From Gnetum montanum (taxonomy: Eukaryota > Streptophyta > Gnetopsida > Gnetales > Gnetaceae), in contig MNCI01001065.1 of the NCBI GenBank assembly GCA_015680685.1, forward strand, positions 428,602 through 492,601: a stretch of 64,000 nucleotides of DNA, given 5' to 3'. Both the position numbers and the translations under genes were made by a program. The notes beneath the pieces were generated by a model that saw only the letters and a list, made by a program, of their open reading frames with translations, did not search any database and was not told where the DNA came from. Below are positions 9,040-21,369 of the stretch, piece after piece (the stretch's first letter is position 1; every line of letters begins with the position of its first letter).

Positions 9040-10640
9040 ATTACAAATAACACTCTAAACTTATAAATTCTTGAACTTTTAATATTCTTCCATACTAAGA
9101 GGCTTAGTCATTATATCTAGAATTTGATTAGCAGTGGGAAGATCTACAAGCTTGATTACCTACATTTGAATCAATTCTCTAATTTTATAGACTTTCCCAT
9201 GAAAATGTTTCATCTTATCATGATGCACCAAAGTCTAGGCTATTTTAATAGCACCTTGACTATTAACCTAGAAATGTATTCCATCCTTCTGTAAAATGCC
9301 AAAAACATCAAGGAGCTTTCTCAACAAAACAATCTTTTTATTGGCTTCCCATGCTCCTATGTATTCTTCTTTAGCAAAAGAAGCAACTACTAATTTTTGC
9401 TTTTTAGATCTCCAAGTAATAAAAGAATCTTCTAAAAATGTTACAGATCTAGATGTAGATTAAGAAGTATTTGTATCTCCAACATAATTAGAACCTAAAT
9501 AATCTTTTAAATGAAAATTTGAATTTCTTCTATAAAAAGCCCTAAGTGTGTAGTCTTTGTAAGGTATTTAAGCACATGAAGAGACAAATCCATGTGGCTT
9601 TAATATGAAGTCTACATATATCTAAATAAAACACTAACAACATAAGCAATATCAAGTCGAGTGATAGTTAAATATATAACACTATCAAGTAGCCTTATAC
9701 ACTTTGTTGCATCAACAAGTTTAGTACCATCATTTGAACTTAGCTTGTTTCCATATTTCATAAGAATAATAATGTGATAAGCGTGCATTATATTGAAATA
9801 TCAAAGAATATTTTTAATGTATTTTCTTTCAGTAAGAATGATGCTCTTGTTTGTTTGTAATATCTCTACTCCAAGGTAAAAATTGGCAAGACCATGATCA
9901 AAGATTTGAAAAATCAAGCCCAAGTTATTCTTAAGTTCTTTTACTTCTTCTTCATCATTACCCATTATCAACATATCATCCACAAAGATAGTAACACAAC
10001 TAATCTTTTCTTCACTTATCTTGGTAAAAAGAATAGCATCAATATCTTGATAGTTACATAACATAAATCCTATGGATTTCATATATGATGGTAGCTTCTT
10101 ATACCAAGCACTAGAAGCTTGTTTAAAGTCATATAGAGACTTTATCAAATAACAAATCTTTTTTTCTTCACTAAGAATTTCAAAGCCCTTAGGTTGAAGC
10201 ATGTAGATTTCTTCTTCAAGATCACCATTCAAGAAAATTTTTTTAACACCTAAGTGATGTAACTTCCATTCCTTTTGAGATGCTAAGGCTATAAGAGTTC
10301 TAATAGTTTCTCATTTAGCAATTAAAGCAAAAATTTCTTTAAATTTAATACCTTCTTGTTGTTAGAAGCCAATGGCAACAAGACAAGCTTTGTGTTTATC
10401 TAATGTACCGTCGTCATTATATTTGGTTTGATAAATCCTTTTTTTTTTTTGGAAAAGGTTTATTTTCAAAAGGTAAATCTACCAACTCCCATGTATTATT
10501 TTCTATTAAAGCTTGATATTCTAGCTTGATTACTTTTCTCCAATGAGCATATTGATTTGCTTAGAGAATGTATAAGATTCATCATCAAAAGTTTAATGAA
10601 GTTCATCTTATACTTAATGATTTTCAATTTATGTATATAT
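9040..10640 (-). pseudogene. Copia reverse transcriptase and RNase H
   Basis: An open stretch at 10232-9801 encodes the copia RT core. It has 'KSLYDFKQASSAWYKKL' (consensus KSLYGLKQAPR.W), the catalytic 'FVDDMLIMGN' near 9980, and 'GLANFYLGVEI' before the thumb. RNase H continues to about 9040 in broken frames ('KFGAKYTGSY'-type blocks are not clean). Upstream to 10640 the N-terminal RT block 'GFIKPN' and surrounding sequence is interrupted by an in-frame stop and a T-run at 10439-10450. In the living family this would make cDNA in cytoplasmic particles. It is inactive here. Confidence 0.82.
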
Positions 10641-11544
10641 ATTACACAAACATCTAAGCTTAGTCAAATTTTCTTCCCCATTTATCTCGACATTTTCTTC
10701 ATCATTGGACTCTTTAGATGAGCTAGAGGTACATTGATTTTATTGCTAATTTTTTGATGATGATTCATGAGTAATCACTTGTTAATTTGTAATATCTTCT
10801 AGATAAATAGTTCAGTTATCATCATCATCATTTTTAATTTTCTTTCCCACCTCCCCACCCCTCCATTTCAACAACAGGAAGATGAATGTCCTTAAGAATG
10901 ACTGGTTGTGGAGCTTCAAAATGTTAAGGAATAAACTTGATTTTATCTCCTATTTCAAAGATGATGACATCATGAGATATGATGATCATGCATCTAGAAG
11001 GAATTACAACTCAATATTTTTTTTATCAAGCATATATTTCACAAAGATAGCCTCTATAACATGAGCATCTAACTTACTTTTCTATTCTTTTGGGATGTAA
11101 ACATAACATGAACATTCAAAAATATAGAGATGAGTGAGAGTTTTTTTGTAATTACACCATTTCTAATATGAAGATTCTCCTTCTTAACTAACTTGACCAA
11201 TGTAATTGCTTAGAAAAATTAATATGCTAATGGCTTTAGCCCATAAGTAAGATTGAAAAATTAGGTACTCCATCATGGAATGAGCCATATCCATGAGAGT
11301 TCTATTAAATCTCTCAGCTACACCATTTTGTTGAGGTGTACTAGGAATTTTTTTATAATGATGGATATCTTCATCTTACAAAAACGGTGAGAAAGCATGG
11401 AAAGTATATTCTCCTTCATTATTTGAGTGAAGAGTCTTGATAAAACAACCTGATTCTTTTTCTACTTAAGCCTTGAAAGCCTTTAACATCATAAGATCAT
11501 CAAAATATATTTGATTAAATAGATCCACCTACATTGGCTATAGC
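10641..11544 (-). pseudogene. Copia integrase, C-terminal part
   Basis: Minus reading contains 'LHSNNEGEYTFHAFSPFL', the second catalytic Asp region of copia integrase with Asp changed to Asn in 'SNNEGEY', followed by 'PSTPQQNGVAERFNRTLMDM', which carries the catalytic Glu. 'FECSCYVYIPKE' then matches the copia GKG-type C-terminal region. The frame joins the N-terminal part at 24456 once GypsyA is removed. Several stops are present. Confidence 0.85.
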
Positions 11545-12394
11545 TGATGAGTAGTGTAGCAATTCAACACCCAACCATATAAGTCACAAGTATCCATGCA
11601 TGACCTAATAATAATTGGTGGATGAGGTAGTGTTAATATGCTAGTAATTGGGTTAAGTTTGAGACCATTATCTTCACACATAGAGCTAGTGAAGTTTATG
11701 TGTATCATTTAGCTCATCGTGAGGTATAGGATAGCTAATGTTGTTTGGCCAATATTACTCCTAGTAAACATGGTAAACATGGAAATGATTTCTAAGTCTA
11801 AGTAAAATGAATAAATAGTTCTATCCTAGCCTATGGTGATGAGCATCCACTCCTAATCTTCCATACACACCTTGGGCTTTTTGTAACCACTACTAGAATA
11901 CCAAGTGTACTACTACTAGGCATATCAAGTGATAACACTACTAGGTTACCAAGCAATTGCACTTAAGTGATTGAGGTCAATCACACTAATTTTTCTTATT
12001 AATAATAGCAACAATAAAGTGCATGAAAAAAGTAAAACATTAACTAGAAAATAGTAAACATTATTCTAAGTAAAATGATAAACTAGAAGAATGCTACAAT
12101 AGTGAGAAATAGCTCAATCTTTATTTCTAGTCACACTTGTGCCTAAGTACAAAATGTTTGAGTAAAGATGTCATTGACTAAGTCACACTACACTGTGGAA
12201 ATTCATACTTCTATTTGTTAAGCCTAAGTGCATGAAATGAAATTACAACAATTATGTTACTAGTGCAATAAAACTTATGTAGATTGTGCATCCAAGTGTC
12301 ATATTTATAGGGTTGCATACATCCCAAGATATCATATCAATGATGATGTCACATGTGCTACGATATCATTGGTCATGAAAAATTAACTTTATCA
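11545..12394 (-). repeat. GypsyA 3' LTR
   Basis: Aligns with 23566-24455. Shared blocks include 'GTGAAGTTTATGTGTAT' and 'CAAGCAATTGCACTTAAGT' (diverged in the other copy). A minus-strand TATA box TATAAATA is at 12309-12302. Confidence 0.9.
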
Positions 12395-12406
12395 TACCCC
12401 CATGAC
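12395..12406 (-). other. GypsyA polypurine tract
   Basis: Minus-strand GTCATGGGGGTA directly abuts the 3' LTR. The identical 12 bases abut the GypsyB 3' LTR at 57193-57204. Confidence 0.75.
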
Positions 12407-12637
12407 TAATTGGAAACTTGTCCTTAAGTTAAAACAAAATGAGGATATAGTCCCTTACAAAATTGAAAGGTAGATTTAACTATTTAGGATTGACTAACTA
12501 TAGACAAGACACTGAATGTCACAATGGTTTTTTATAAATTTTAGACACAATTGTATGACAAAACAACAAAATGGAATAAAACTAATGAAACCCAATGTAG
12601 CCTAAGTAGTGCCCAGTGATGGTAGCTCCTTTATCGA

Positions 12638-15363
12638 CTACTTTTCCTTATCATCAAAATTCTAAAACTTGTATCTATTAAGAAGCTCCTGAAGCTTCTC
12701 TTCCACCATTTTCAGGTCAGGTACACTTCATGCTGATTGGATGATGTGTGATGGAACCGATACATCCCATGGACATGGAAGTTATAGAAACATCTGATTT
12801 GCTTTTACATACCATGTTGAAAATTGCCTTCTTTCTTCTTCAAATGCTCTAGCCATTTTATGCAATTCTTGGTAATTGAACATTCTTTTGTTTAGGTTGG
12901 TTGCAACATCCTTTTGGCCCTAATAGCTAGCTTTGATCGCTTCTAATTTATAGTTTTCCACATGTAGCTTCTGTAAGGCATCATTTCAATCTACAAAATC
13001 TTTTTGATACAATGCATACATAATTGTCACTTACTATTCAAGTTCATTATTAGGTCTGACTATTGTCAACATGGCTAAGTTAGCATATCATAGATTTGCT
13101 AACCCCATGTATTCTGTTAAGTCCTTAATCGGTAGGTCTTTGTTCTTAATTTTTGCTTGGTGGACATGAGCCATGTTATCCAAGATGGGCTACTAGTCTA
13201 GATTCTATATTGATATTGAGTTGATTTGGGTCCTAGCCATTTGGATTTATTTTTCATTGATCTATTCATGCATGCCCACTTGATTGTGGAAATGTTCCTT
13301 GAGCCTTTCATGCCTTTTTTCCTCATTCTATGACATGCTTATTTCTATAGCTAGTTTTTGTCTACTTGCATGTACCTCCTCCATGGAGAGGGTTCGATTC
13401 TCTCATGTGAGGTAACTCATATCTTAGTTGATCCTCACCAGTTATTTTCTTAACTAATGGATGCTTTCTTCAAGAATGTTTTTCTATTTCTCCATAGTGG
13501 TCAACTGAGTATTATCTGCAACCAACTATTTATTTTCCTTATGTAATGTAATGAGTGCCTTAGCAAGTGTGTATGTTTATGCTTTTGCTACTAAGGCATT
13601 CCACACTACCTTCTTCTTCTCTTTCTCCATCTACTTATTGAGGTCGACAAGGTGACTAATGTGTTCTATTTTGAATTAGTCCAGTTGGTTAGGTGCAATG
13701 AACTGAGTGGGATCTCTCCTTTCTGCCCTCAAGGTCATAAGATTTTCTTGTAATCTGTGAACTTCATTTTCTGCATGCTCCACCCTAGTTTTTACCATGA
13801 CCAGCTTTTCTTTGGTGGCTATTAAGTCTAAATAAATTGTAGTGACATCACTTGGGATGTCAAAAATATTTTTCATAACATGTCCCATCTATAGCAATCA
13901 ATCAAGCACATCCTCATGATCTGCAAGAGTCATCGACATACTAGCTAGCATTTGAACATCTCCAGCTCTAGAAAGATTTTCTAGTAACATAATATGAACA
14001 TTGAAGGATTATTTTATGTGATTTTTAATCATTTATGTGGCTTTTGCTGCATCTTGATGCTTCATAATCATAATTGTGGCTACTTCTCCAGTTTCAAGTA
14101 ATAGTTGGAATGATGTAGTGTTTCTGAAAATCTGTTGTGGCCAGCCTCCCCTTCCTCCTAACTATAATGAAATTTGGACACTACTAAGAATCCTTGAGAT
14201 GGTTGACCTAACTACATCATCAACTACTTTATATAGACTAGCCTCCTCACATGTTCCTCAGTTAATAGTCTCTGCAATTTTCTACAGATGACTCATTGAA
14301 GGCCTATAATGTTATTGCAGTGGTAGTGGAACTTGTTATTGCTATTGCTCTTATTATAGTTGTTCTTTCTACTAGCCACTTAGTCCTACTTACTATTGTT
14401 GCTAAGTACTCTAAGTGGTTTCCTCAATGCCTATTTTTTTCCACTTAATCCTTGTTTGGAGGCATTGGCTTAAGCATTTCAACATAGGAATCATTTTGAG
14501 CCTTCCTAAGGACACCATTGGTGTATCCTTGGATGCTAGCTTGCTTACACAATTTTCTAATAAGGCAAGGGAATGGAAGTATCAACTTCCCTACCTTTTT
14601 CTCCTCAAACCGCCATTGGATCTCAAGGAAGTAGAGGTGTGAAATACTTTCATTAAATTTTTCCATTAAGATCACACTTCTTCTAGCCACATATGTTGAA
14701 ATTCTATAAAATCTTTGTATGGGAAACAACTGTTAAGTACCAATTTTGAAATAGATTTTCTCTTATGCAATCAGCTCACTATAATATTTATCCTCTTTGC
14801 CATATGCCCGTTGCATCTGTATCAAATCTAGTGGATAGTTGTATCACCTTTGCCCCTTTGTTGGGCACATTGAGTGCTTTAGCAATTTTCTTAACCAAGT
14901 TATACACTGAGACTTCCTCAATATTCACCATAGCATCTGCTTGTTTATTCTTCCAAAATTGAAGTGTTTTTCCTAAGTACCAATCTCCAAGTATTGTCAA
15001 AGTGGGCCATAAGGGAGATGATTGGAGTTGGGTTTTGATAGTATCTAAGGCAAACTTCATGAATGGACCAAAGTTGAGTTCCACAATCATATTAGACATG
15101 ATAGATTTTTCTTGAATAGCCTCAAGGAATTCAAGTGACAATGTGAGCTATTGTCCTTATTCTGGCACCTATGGAACTTTTGCCTCTACCTGGGTAGATT
15201 GCTCTATAGTCGAGATTTGCTGATGAATGCTAAAAGATTATGCCTCCTACTTAACCTATTTTTCTTGTAGGGTTTGTTCCCTCATTCGACCTCTTCCTTG
15301 GCCTCTTGGCCTTCTGATTCCCCTTTATGAGGGTCCTTCATTTGCTCCTCTCTTTGGGACCAT
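12638..15363 (-). pseudogene. GypsyA post-integrase ORF (ORF3), about 908 codons, coiled-coil protein of unknown function
   Basis: The start is an ATG near 15363 encoding 'MVPKRGANEGPS' then an Arg/Gly-rich stretch; the end is a TAG at 12640-12638 after 'DDKEK'. Both ends are matched in GypsyB (start 'MAPKRGQQGGPS' at 57819, end 'QDKGK' stop at 57420-57418), so the boundaries are supported by comparison. The interior shows a globular region at 15141-14788 ('VELNFGPFMKFALDTIKTQL', 'LGDWYLGKTLQFWKNKQADA') and a long heptad-rich region at about 13890-13000 ('RVEHAENEVHRLQENLMTLR'). The end has 'EEERRxFxxWYVKANQ', shared with GypsyB. Frames change several times. Tat/Athila elements often have extra ORFs here, sometimes called env-like; I see no signal peptide or transmembrane segment, so that label is not supported. 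Confidence 0.65.
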
Positions 15364-17532
15364 CTACAATCATCAAAGGTTTAGAAATTATTAAAATGTA
15401 TACACTAATTCTTGATAACTCCTTTCCTTACTCATACCCTTCATTAGATCAAGTTCTTATCTTATTATTATTGCAGAGTTAGAAAATTTTTCAAGAAAGA
15501 ACCCCCTTAGTTGTTATTTCCCTTTCAACCCTTTGTAGTTATCAATTTTTCTCTTATATATGATCCAAAATAGTTTGGATAGTACATTAAGAGGATTGTT
15601 TAAGTGTTTCTAGCCTTGGGTTGCTTAAAAAGTTTAAAAATTCTTATTATTCTCTTATACTTGCCCTTTATGATATCTTCTGGGCATTAGGATTTTTTGG
15701 CTCAAACTTCAACAATATCATGCTAAGTAGCCCCCCACAACTAAGTTAAGAGCTTCGTGATCAACAAGGTTTGAGAATTTTTGAAATTGAAGCCACAATG
15801 ATCAAGTTATGAGCATTGGAAGTTAGGGTGTTAGAGCTCTTTGTTGGAAAGAAAAAATGGCAAAAACTCTCTTGTTATGGAAAATGATAAATGAATTTTT
15901 TTTCTAACTCCCAATCACTATATACACTAATTATATGCATGATATCGTAGATCATACATCGTACATATGATATCATAGAACATTCAATATCATAGCTATG
16001 ATATCATTATTGAAATTTTCAAATTTCTCTTGGGATCTTTGAGAACAAGGTGAGTCAAATCAAATGTCTAGAAGATATGAAGCATGTTTAGAGGATCTTG
16101 GGATAGATATGATGCTTTGGTTGGAAAAAATAAGCATTGAAATTTTATGATAAAGGAATTTGAGACTATGAAAGTTTATTATGTATAAGATGGATGAGAA
16201 GGGAATGAATTTTTGGCATATAAATGAAGCTATTGGATGTTAAGGGAAGAATTTATTGATATTTATTATTCGTGGAACACTCAAGATGATATGGTATTGC
16301 TTGCGAAATATGAAATACAATAGTTATACATGTGGATCCTCCCCAAAGTAGGCTTCAGTCCTTAGTGCCCTTATTTAACCATGCCTCAACGTGTCTGTAG
16401 GCACTCAAGGAGTTGAATGTAATGCATACTTGTCTAGCAAAACACACATGTTAGTAGTACTAGGTTGGAAAAATTATGCTATATTCTACAAAACTATAAG
16501 TAATGATTAATTGTATAGTCAAGTGGAATGGATTATAAAAAGGATTGCTGAAATCAGGAAATGAGGTGTCTTACCATAAGCATAATGAATTCTTGTGTAT
16601 TATTGATGGTTAAAGTAATCACTAGCCTTTTTGTCCAAGCTCAAAACCAAGTCCTAACCACTGTCCAATGACATCGCATTGTTTCACCTCTTAGATTCAT
16701 AACCATAAGACTACCACAGTTACGAGTATCATCACTTATCATTGTATCCAAGGGAGAAGTTTATTCATTGCACTATTCTTTATTTTGAAATTTCTGAGAA
16801 GCCATCTACCTTCAGGCATGGGTAACATATCTTTCCAATGTGACCCCAAAAAATTTATTCTACGCATGAGTTGTATTTTTATTTGTGTCAACCTTACCAA
16901 AGGACTACCTTCAAGCATGGGTAACATGTCTTTTCAGTGACATGCTAAGGTAGCACTTATTGTACTCTTACTTCCATTTTTTTATTTAGATCTACAAGGA
17001 TATAATTACAACCTTGACAACATGATAGAATATACGGTAGTGGTCCAATAGATTCCACAAATACCCTTGATATCACACCCTTCACATTCCCACTTGGTTC
17101 TTTACTTTTCTATCTCAACATAATGATCAAAAGGTTATTCTTAGTTTTATGATGAGAAAGAATATCATTATGGCCATGGTAAGAACCTCTTATTATTTGA
17201 ATGGATGGATGGATGTTGTGGTCACATTGTGCAAACAATCAATTCCTTATGACTCGATAACATAGAGAGATCATCACCTTATTTGAGACCACATCTTGCC
17301 TTATTCATGGTGTTTTATTAATGATTGAACAAAAATATGTACAAGTAAAATGGAAACAAGGTATGAATAAAAAGATGAAAAGAATGGAAAACGTTAAAAT
17401 AATAAAAAATCATCAAAGAATTGGAAAAATGTCAAAGAACTAAGAAATTATCAAGAAATTGAAAAGTAGAAAAGAATGTGAAAAATTGAAAAGTAGAAAA
17501 GCATGTGAAAAATTAAAAAGAAAGTAAAAAAT
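15364..17532 (-). other. GypsyA spacer between integrase and ORF3
   Basis: No coding sequence is recognised. The right part is A-rich with a duplicated 'GAAAAGTAGAAAAG' unit at 17460-17516. The left part aligns with GypsyB 57820-59180: shared 'CTCAAAACCAAGTCC'-like block, 'TTCAGGCATGGGTAAC'-like block (twice here, at 16812 and 16909), and the 'TAGATCTACAAGGATATAAT'-like block. Retention in GypsyB, which has lost pol, suggests a cis function such as packaging or ORF3 mRNA formation. Confidence 0.6.
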
Positions 17533-18960
17533 CTAGTAAAGTATGTACATGTCTAGATGGACACCTACATGACTATCATTAGGATTAGTCAAAAAAAAAA
17601 AAAAAAGAGAACAAGTAGAAGACTCTAGGACATATTGAGTAGATTCCTTGGAATGTTCATGGTAGAATTTGAGTTGATGAATATTAACAAGAAAGAGCTT
17701 TTGTGGATAGGATGGGTGATATATGTGAAAGGCATCCAATGGATAAGTTTCTTGAATAATATACAGTCCCTCCCAAAGTGTTTGAAATTTGGCTTTCTGG
17801 GGTACATGGTTTGGATTGTAATAAAGGACCTTGTTACCTAGTTTTATGAACACTTGCCTTATCCATGTATCATGCCTAAGTTTGGAGTAATGTTTGTGGA
17901 CTTCATTGCTCATGATTGCTACAAGCCTATTTTCTTCTAAGAGGTTTAGGTTCATGAGGTGTTCTTGTTAAGCTAAGTTCAAATCAAGCTTAAGTTAACT
18001 AGAAGTAGCTAAAGTGTGAATCTTTGCCTAGATCGGGAGTGTTGGTAACTTACCATAGACTAACTCATATGGTGAGTATCCTATAGGTAACTTCCATGGT
18101 GTCCTATAGACCCATAGAGCATCATTTAGTTTAGTGCTCCAATCCTTCCTAAACCTACTAACCATCTTAGTGAGTATCCTAATAATTTCTTGGTTAGTAA
18201 CTTCAACTTGACCATTTTCTTGGGGATGATATAGGGTGATAAACTTATGGTTCACCCCAATTTATTGCGTGAGCTTTTTAAACATAGCACTAGTGAAGTG
18301 AGTCCCATTATCTGATATGAGCATTCTCAGTACTCCAAATCTATTCACCACATGTTATTGGAAAAACTTAGCAGCTGTCTTGGCTATGCAATCTATAACT
18401 ACTACTACCTCTACCCACTTTGTACAATAATCCATAGTCACAATTACATATTCCTTTCCATTTGACATTGGCATTATGGATCCCATGAAATCAATTCTCC
18501 ATATATCAAATGACTCAAATGGTTATAACCATTGTTGTGGTCCTTCATATCTAGCTATAATTTCTCCATCCCTTTGCCATCGTTCACAAGTTTACATGAA
18601 ACTATGAATGTCTTTAAATAATGTAGGCCAAAAGTATCCTACCATCATTAGCTTGAGTGTCATTCAACTTCCCACATAGTGGCCACCACATGGACCTTCA
18701 TGGGCATCTTGTAGAACTCTCTATTGATCATGTTCTAGCACACACCATCTAACTAGTCCATTTGCATAGATCTTGTACAAATTATCATTTATTTCCATAT
18801 ATCTTTTTACACTATGAAAGAATTTTTCCTTTTATTTCTTATTCCATTTAGCAAGAATCTCTTGTGTTGATAGGTAGGTCAAATATTTTGTTGTCCATGG
18901 CTTCCCTGTCGAACTTACAACCTTCACTATTTTGGTAAATAGGTCTTGATTAAGGAACTA
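17533..18960 (-). pseudogene. GypsyA integrase
   Basis: Minus reading gives, in order: a zinc-binding region in which the CxxC reads 'TCERWQRDG' (second Cys replaced by Trp), the first catalytic Asp in 'DIWRIDFMGS', the second in 'MLISDNGTHFTSAMFKKL', and the Glu in 'HPQENGQVEVTNQEI' (18255-18028 open). The C-terminal domain is the open stretch 17955-17533 ('HVPQKAKFQTLWEGLYII'). In active elements this enzyme inserts cDNA into chromosomes. Stops are present throughout the first half. Confidence 0.87.
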
Positions 18961-20250
18961 GTCAAGTAAAGGTTTCACTTAATCTTGGGAATTCCACTTT
19001 AGCCTTGATAAATGATTAGCTACCACATTTTCTATGTCCTTATTATGGATTATAGTGATGTCAACTTCTTGCAGAATAACAAGTCATCTAATCACTCTAG
19101 GACTAACCACTAGTTTGTTAATGAAAAATTGAATGGCATTATGATTAGTATGGACATAAATTTAACACCCAAGCACATAATGTCTAAACTTATCAAGTGC
19201 ATACACCATAGCCATTAGCTCCTTTTCTATTGTGATGTAATTTAGTTGTGGCCTGGTATGCTTTTACTAGCATAGTATATATAGTATGGTAGCTTCTAAT
19301 CATCTAACTATGTTAGTACTGCACCAAGTGCATAGCTGGAAGCATCGATCATGATGTGAAAAGGCTTGGACCAATCCAAAGCTTAAAGGATTAGTGTCTC
19401 AATTAGTTTCTACTTCAGAGTGTCAAATGCCTTTTTGCATGACTCTATCCATTCGAAGGATGCATTCTTCTTAGTGAGTTCCACTAGTGATTTTGCTATC
19501 TTTGAAAATTTCTTTATGAATCTTCAATAATATCCCATATGACCCAAAAATGATCTAACATCTTTTACTATTTTTGTCCTCTGAGTGATGTTTTGTATGA
19601 CTAGTCTCTTGAAGGTGGTGGACGCATTACAAAAACCAAATGGCATCTATTTGTAAGCAGACATTCCCCATGGACTAGTGAACATTGTTTTCTCCTAGTC
19701 CTTAGGTACAATGCGAATCTAGTTGTATCCATTGTATCCATATAAAAAACTATAGTACTCATGTCCTATGATAATATCAAAGACTTGGTCAAAAAATGGT
19801 AGAGGAAAGTGATCCTTGAATGTAGCAACATTCAAAAATCAAAAATCATTAAAGAACTGACCCATTTGCTATTTGCAATAGGAGAGATGAATCCTACCTT
19901 TAGTAATTTATCCAATTCCTGATTGACTACTTCTTTTAGTTTAGGGTTGAGCCTTCTTTGGGGTTTCCATCGTGGTTTGACTGCAGGATCAATATATATC
20001 CAATGTTAAAAAATTCTTAGATCAATTCATGTGATCTCATTGTAAGACCACGTAAATGCTATGGGTCACTTGTTGACTACTTTTAGCAACCTATTCTTTT
20101 TTTATTCTTTTAAATTAGTGTTGATTATTACTAACTTCTTATTATTCAAGATGGCATACTCTAATGTTGCTAATAGGGCCTTTAATTCCAATGGTTCTAT
20201 CTCCACAGTGTCTAGGATCTCTAATTGTCCCCAGTCTATTTCTTCTTCCT
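18961..20250 (-). pseudogene. GypsyA reverse transcriptase and RNase H, catalytic palm deleted
   Basis: RT blocks are visible near 19860-19650 ('DHFPLPFFDQVFD', 'MPFGFCNASTTFKRLVIQNI'). The reading then passes directly to 'KIVKDVRSFLGHMGYY' at about 19570. The segment that should carry the Y(V/M)DD catalytic box and about 50 following residues is missing. RNase H follows with 'KPFHIMIDASSYALGAVLT' near 19360 (catalytic Asp retained). Several stops. This copy could not have synthesised DNA. Confidence 0.85.
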
Positions 20251-20539
20251 AACTTATTCATGGGTAGAAGTGCCTTTTCCTTAATTGCTCTAGCTTATCA
20301 ACCTCTTTAATGTAGGCATTAATAATTTGATCTGTTGGTTCCATGTATTTTTCAAATTCAATGTCTTTATTTGTGATTAGCCACTAGGTGCCTTCTTGTT
20401 ATATGGTTGCCACATACAGACATTTTTGCATACATATTTCTTCTATACATATATTGCATGCCCTATTATCTTTTTGTTTAATGGCCCATATCCTCTTCAT
20501 GTGATGAATCCATTATCACTGTATGTAGTACATGGTTCT

Positions 20540-20900
20540 CTTCATCTTTTTATGATGTTAGCTTCATCTTCCTTTGAGATTTCCAAGGACAAGTTGCAAA
20601 TACCAAGCTTAGCATCAATAATGCTAAGCCAAGATCTTCCCATGATGATTGAGAATTCTCCCTTATTTTTACCAACATAAATTACCAAAAAATATGTAGA
20701 GTAAGACCAACCACTAATGGTCATGATCACATCGTTCACTTGTCCTAGTGGAACTATGATTGACTGGCATGCATGCTATAACCAAATGTTGCTTTTGTTC
20801 AATGATGGAAGATTCCAGGCTTGATACATGTCTTGAGAGATCAGGTTTACTCTTGACCTTGAATCAAGGAGAGCCTTACATAGTTTCTTCCTTACTACTT
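20540..20900 (-). pseudogene. GypsyA aspartic protease, active-site Gly lost
   Basis: 'KALLDSRSRVNLIS' at about 20878-20840 corresponds to the 'ALLD(S/T)G(A/S).(V/I)N(L/F)(I/L)' active-site block, with Gly changed to Arg (GGA to AGA). The second half is the open stretch 20739-20542, where 'FSIIMGRSWLSIIDAKLGIC' matches the conserved 'I(L/I)GRPW' flap/C-terminal block. Confidence 0.75.
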
Positions 20901-21369
20901 GAATGTAAACTAAGGAACTCCTTCTCTGGAAGGGCTCCTACCTTTATCTAATAAATGAATTTTTGAATAAGCATGATAATAGTTGTATTGGTGCTTGACG
21001 ATGAGAAAATCTGGTTATTCTTTAGAGGGTGGGAAATGGATGGGATGGAAGTAGATGTGATCCTCATTCTTTGAACCTTTTTAGGACTCTCTTGGAAGAA
21101 TAATCATTTCTTGGATTGTGGTTCACATGTGATAACTTCTTCTTGCATGTTGACTATCCTTGTTGCACTTTTTTGTTGTGGTTCAAATGACAATTTTCCC
21201 TACATGATAGAAGGTGGCATCGTCGATAGAAGATTGGAATGTTAATTGGAAGATCCAGCTACAAATGGATGCATGTACAAGTTTAAATCTATCCTGGCAG
21301 TGTTGGTCTATGGTACTTAGTGGGATAATATTGTGAAGTCTAAACAACAGCATTACCAAGACAGATTGG

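Noticed and set aside
14415-14642. Plus-strand 75-codon frame within GypsyA
   Set aside because: Antisense to ORF3; no family features, and its homologous position in GypsyB is deleted.
12638-15363. Calling ORF3 an envelope gene
   Set aside because: No signal peptide, transmembrane segment or cleavage site is visible; position alone is not enough.
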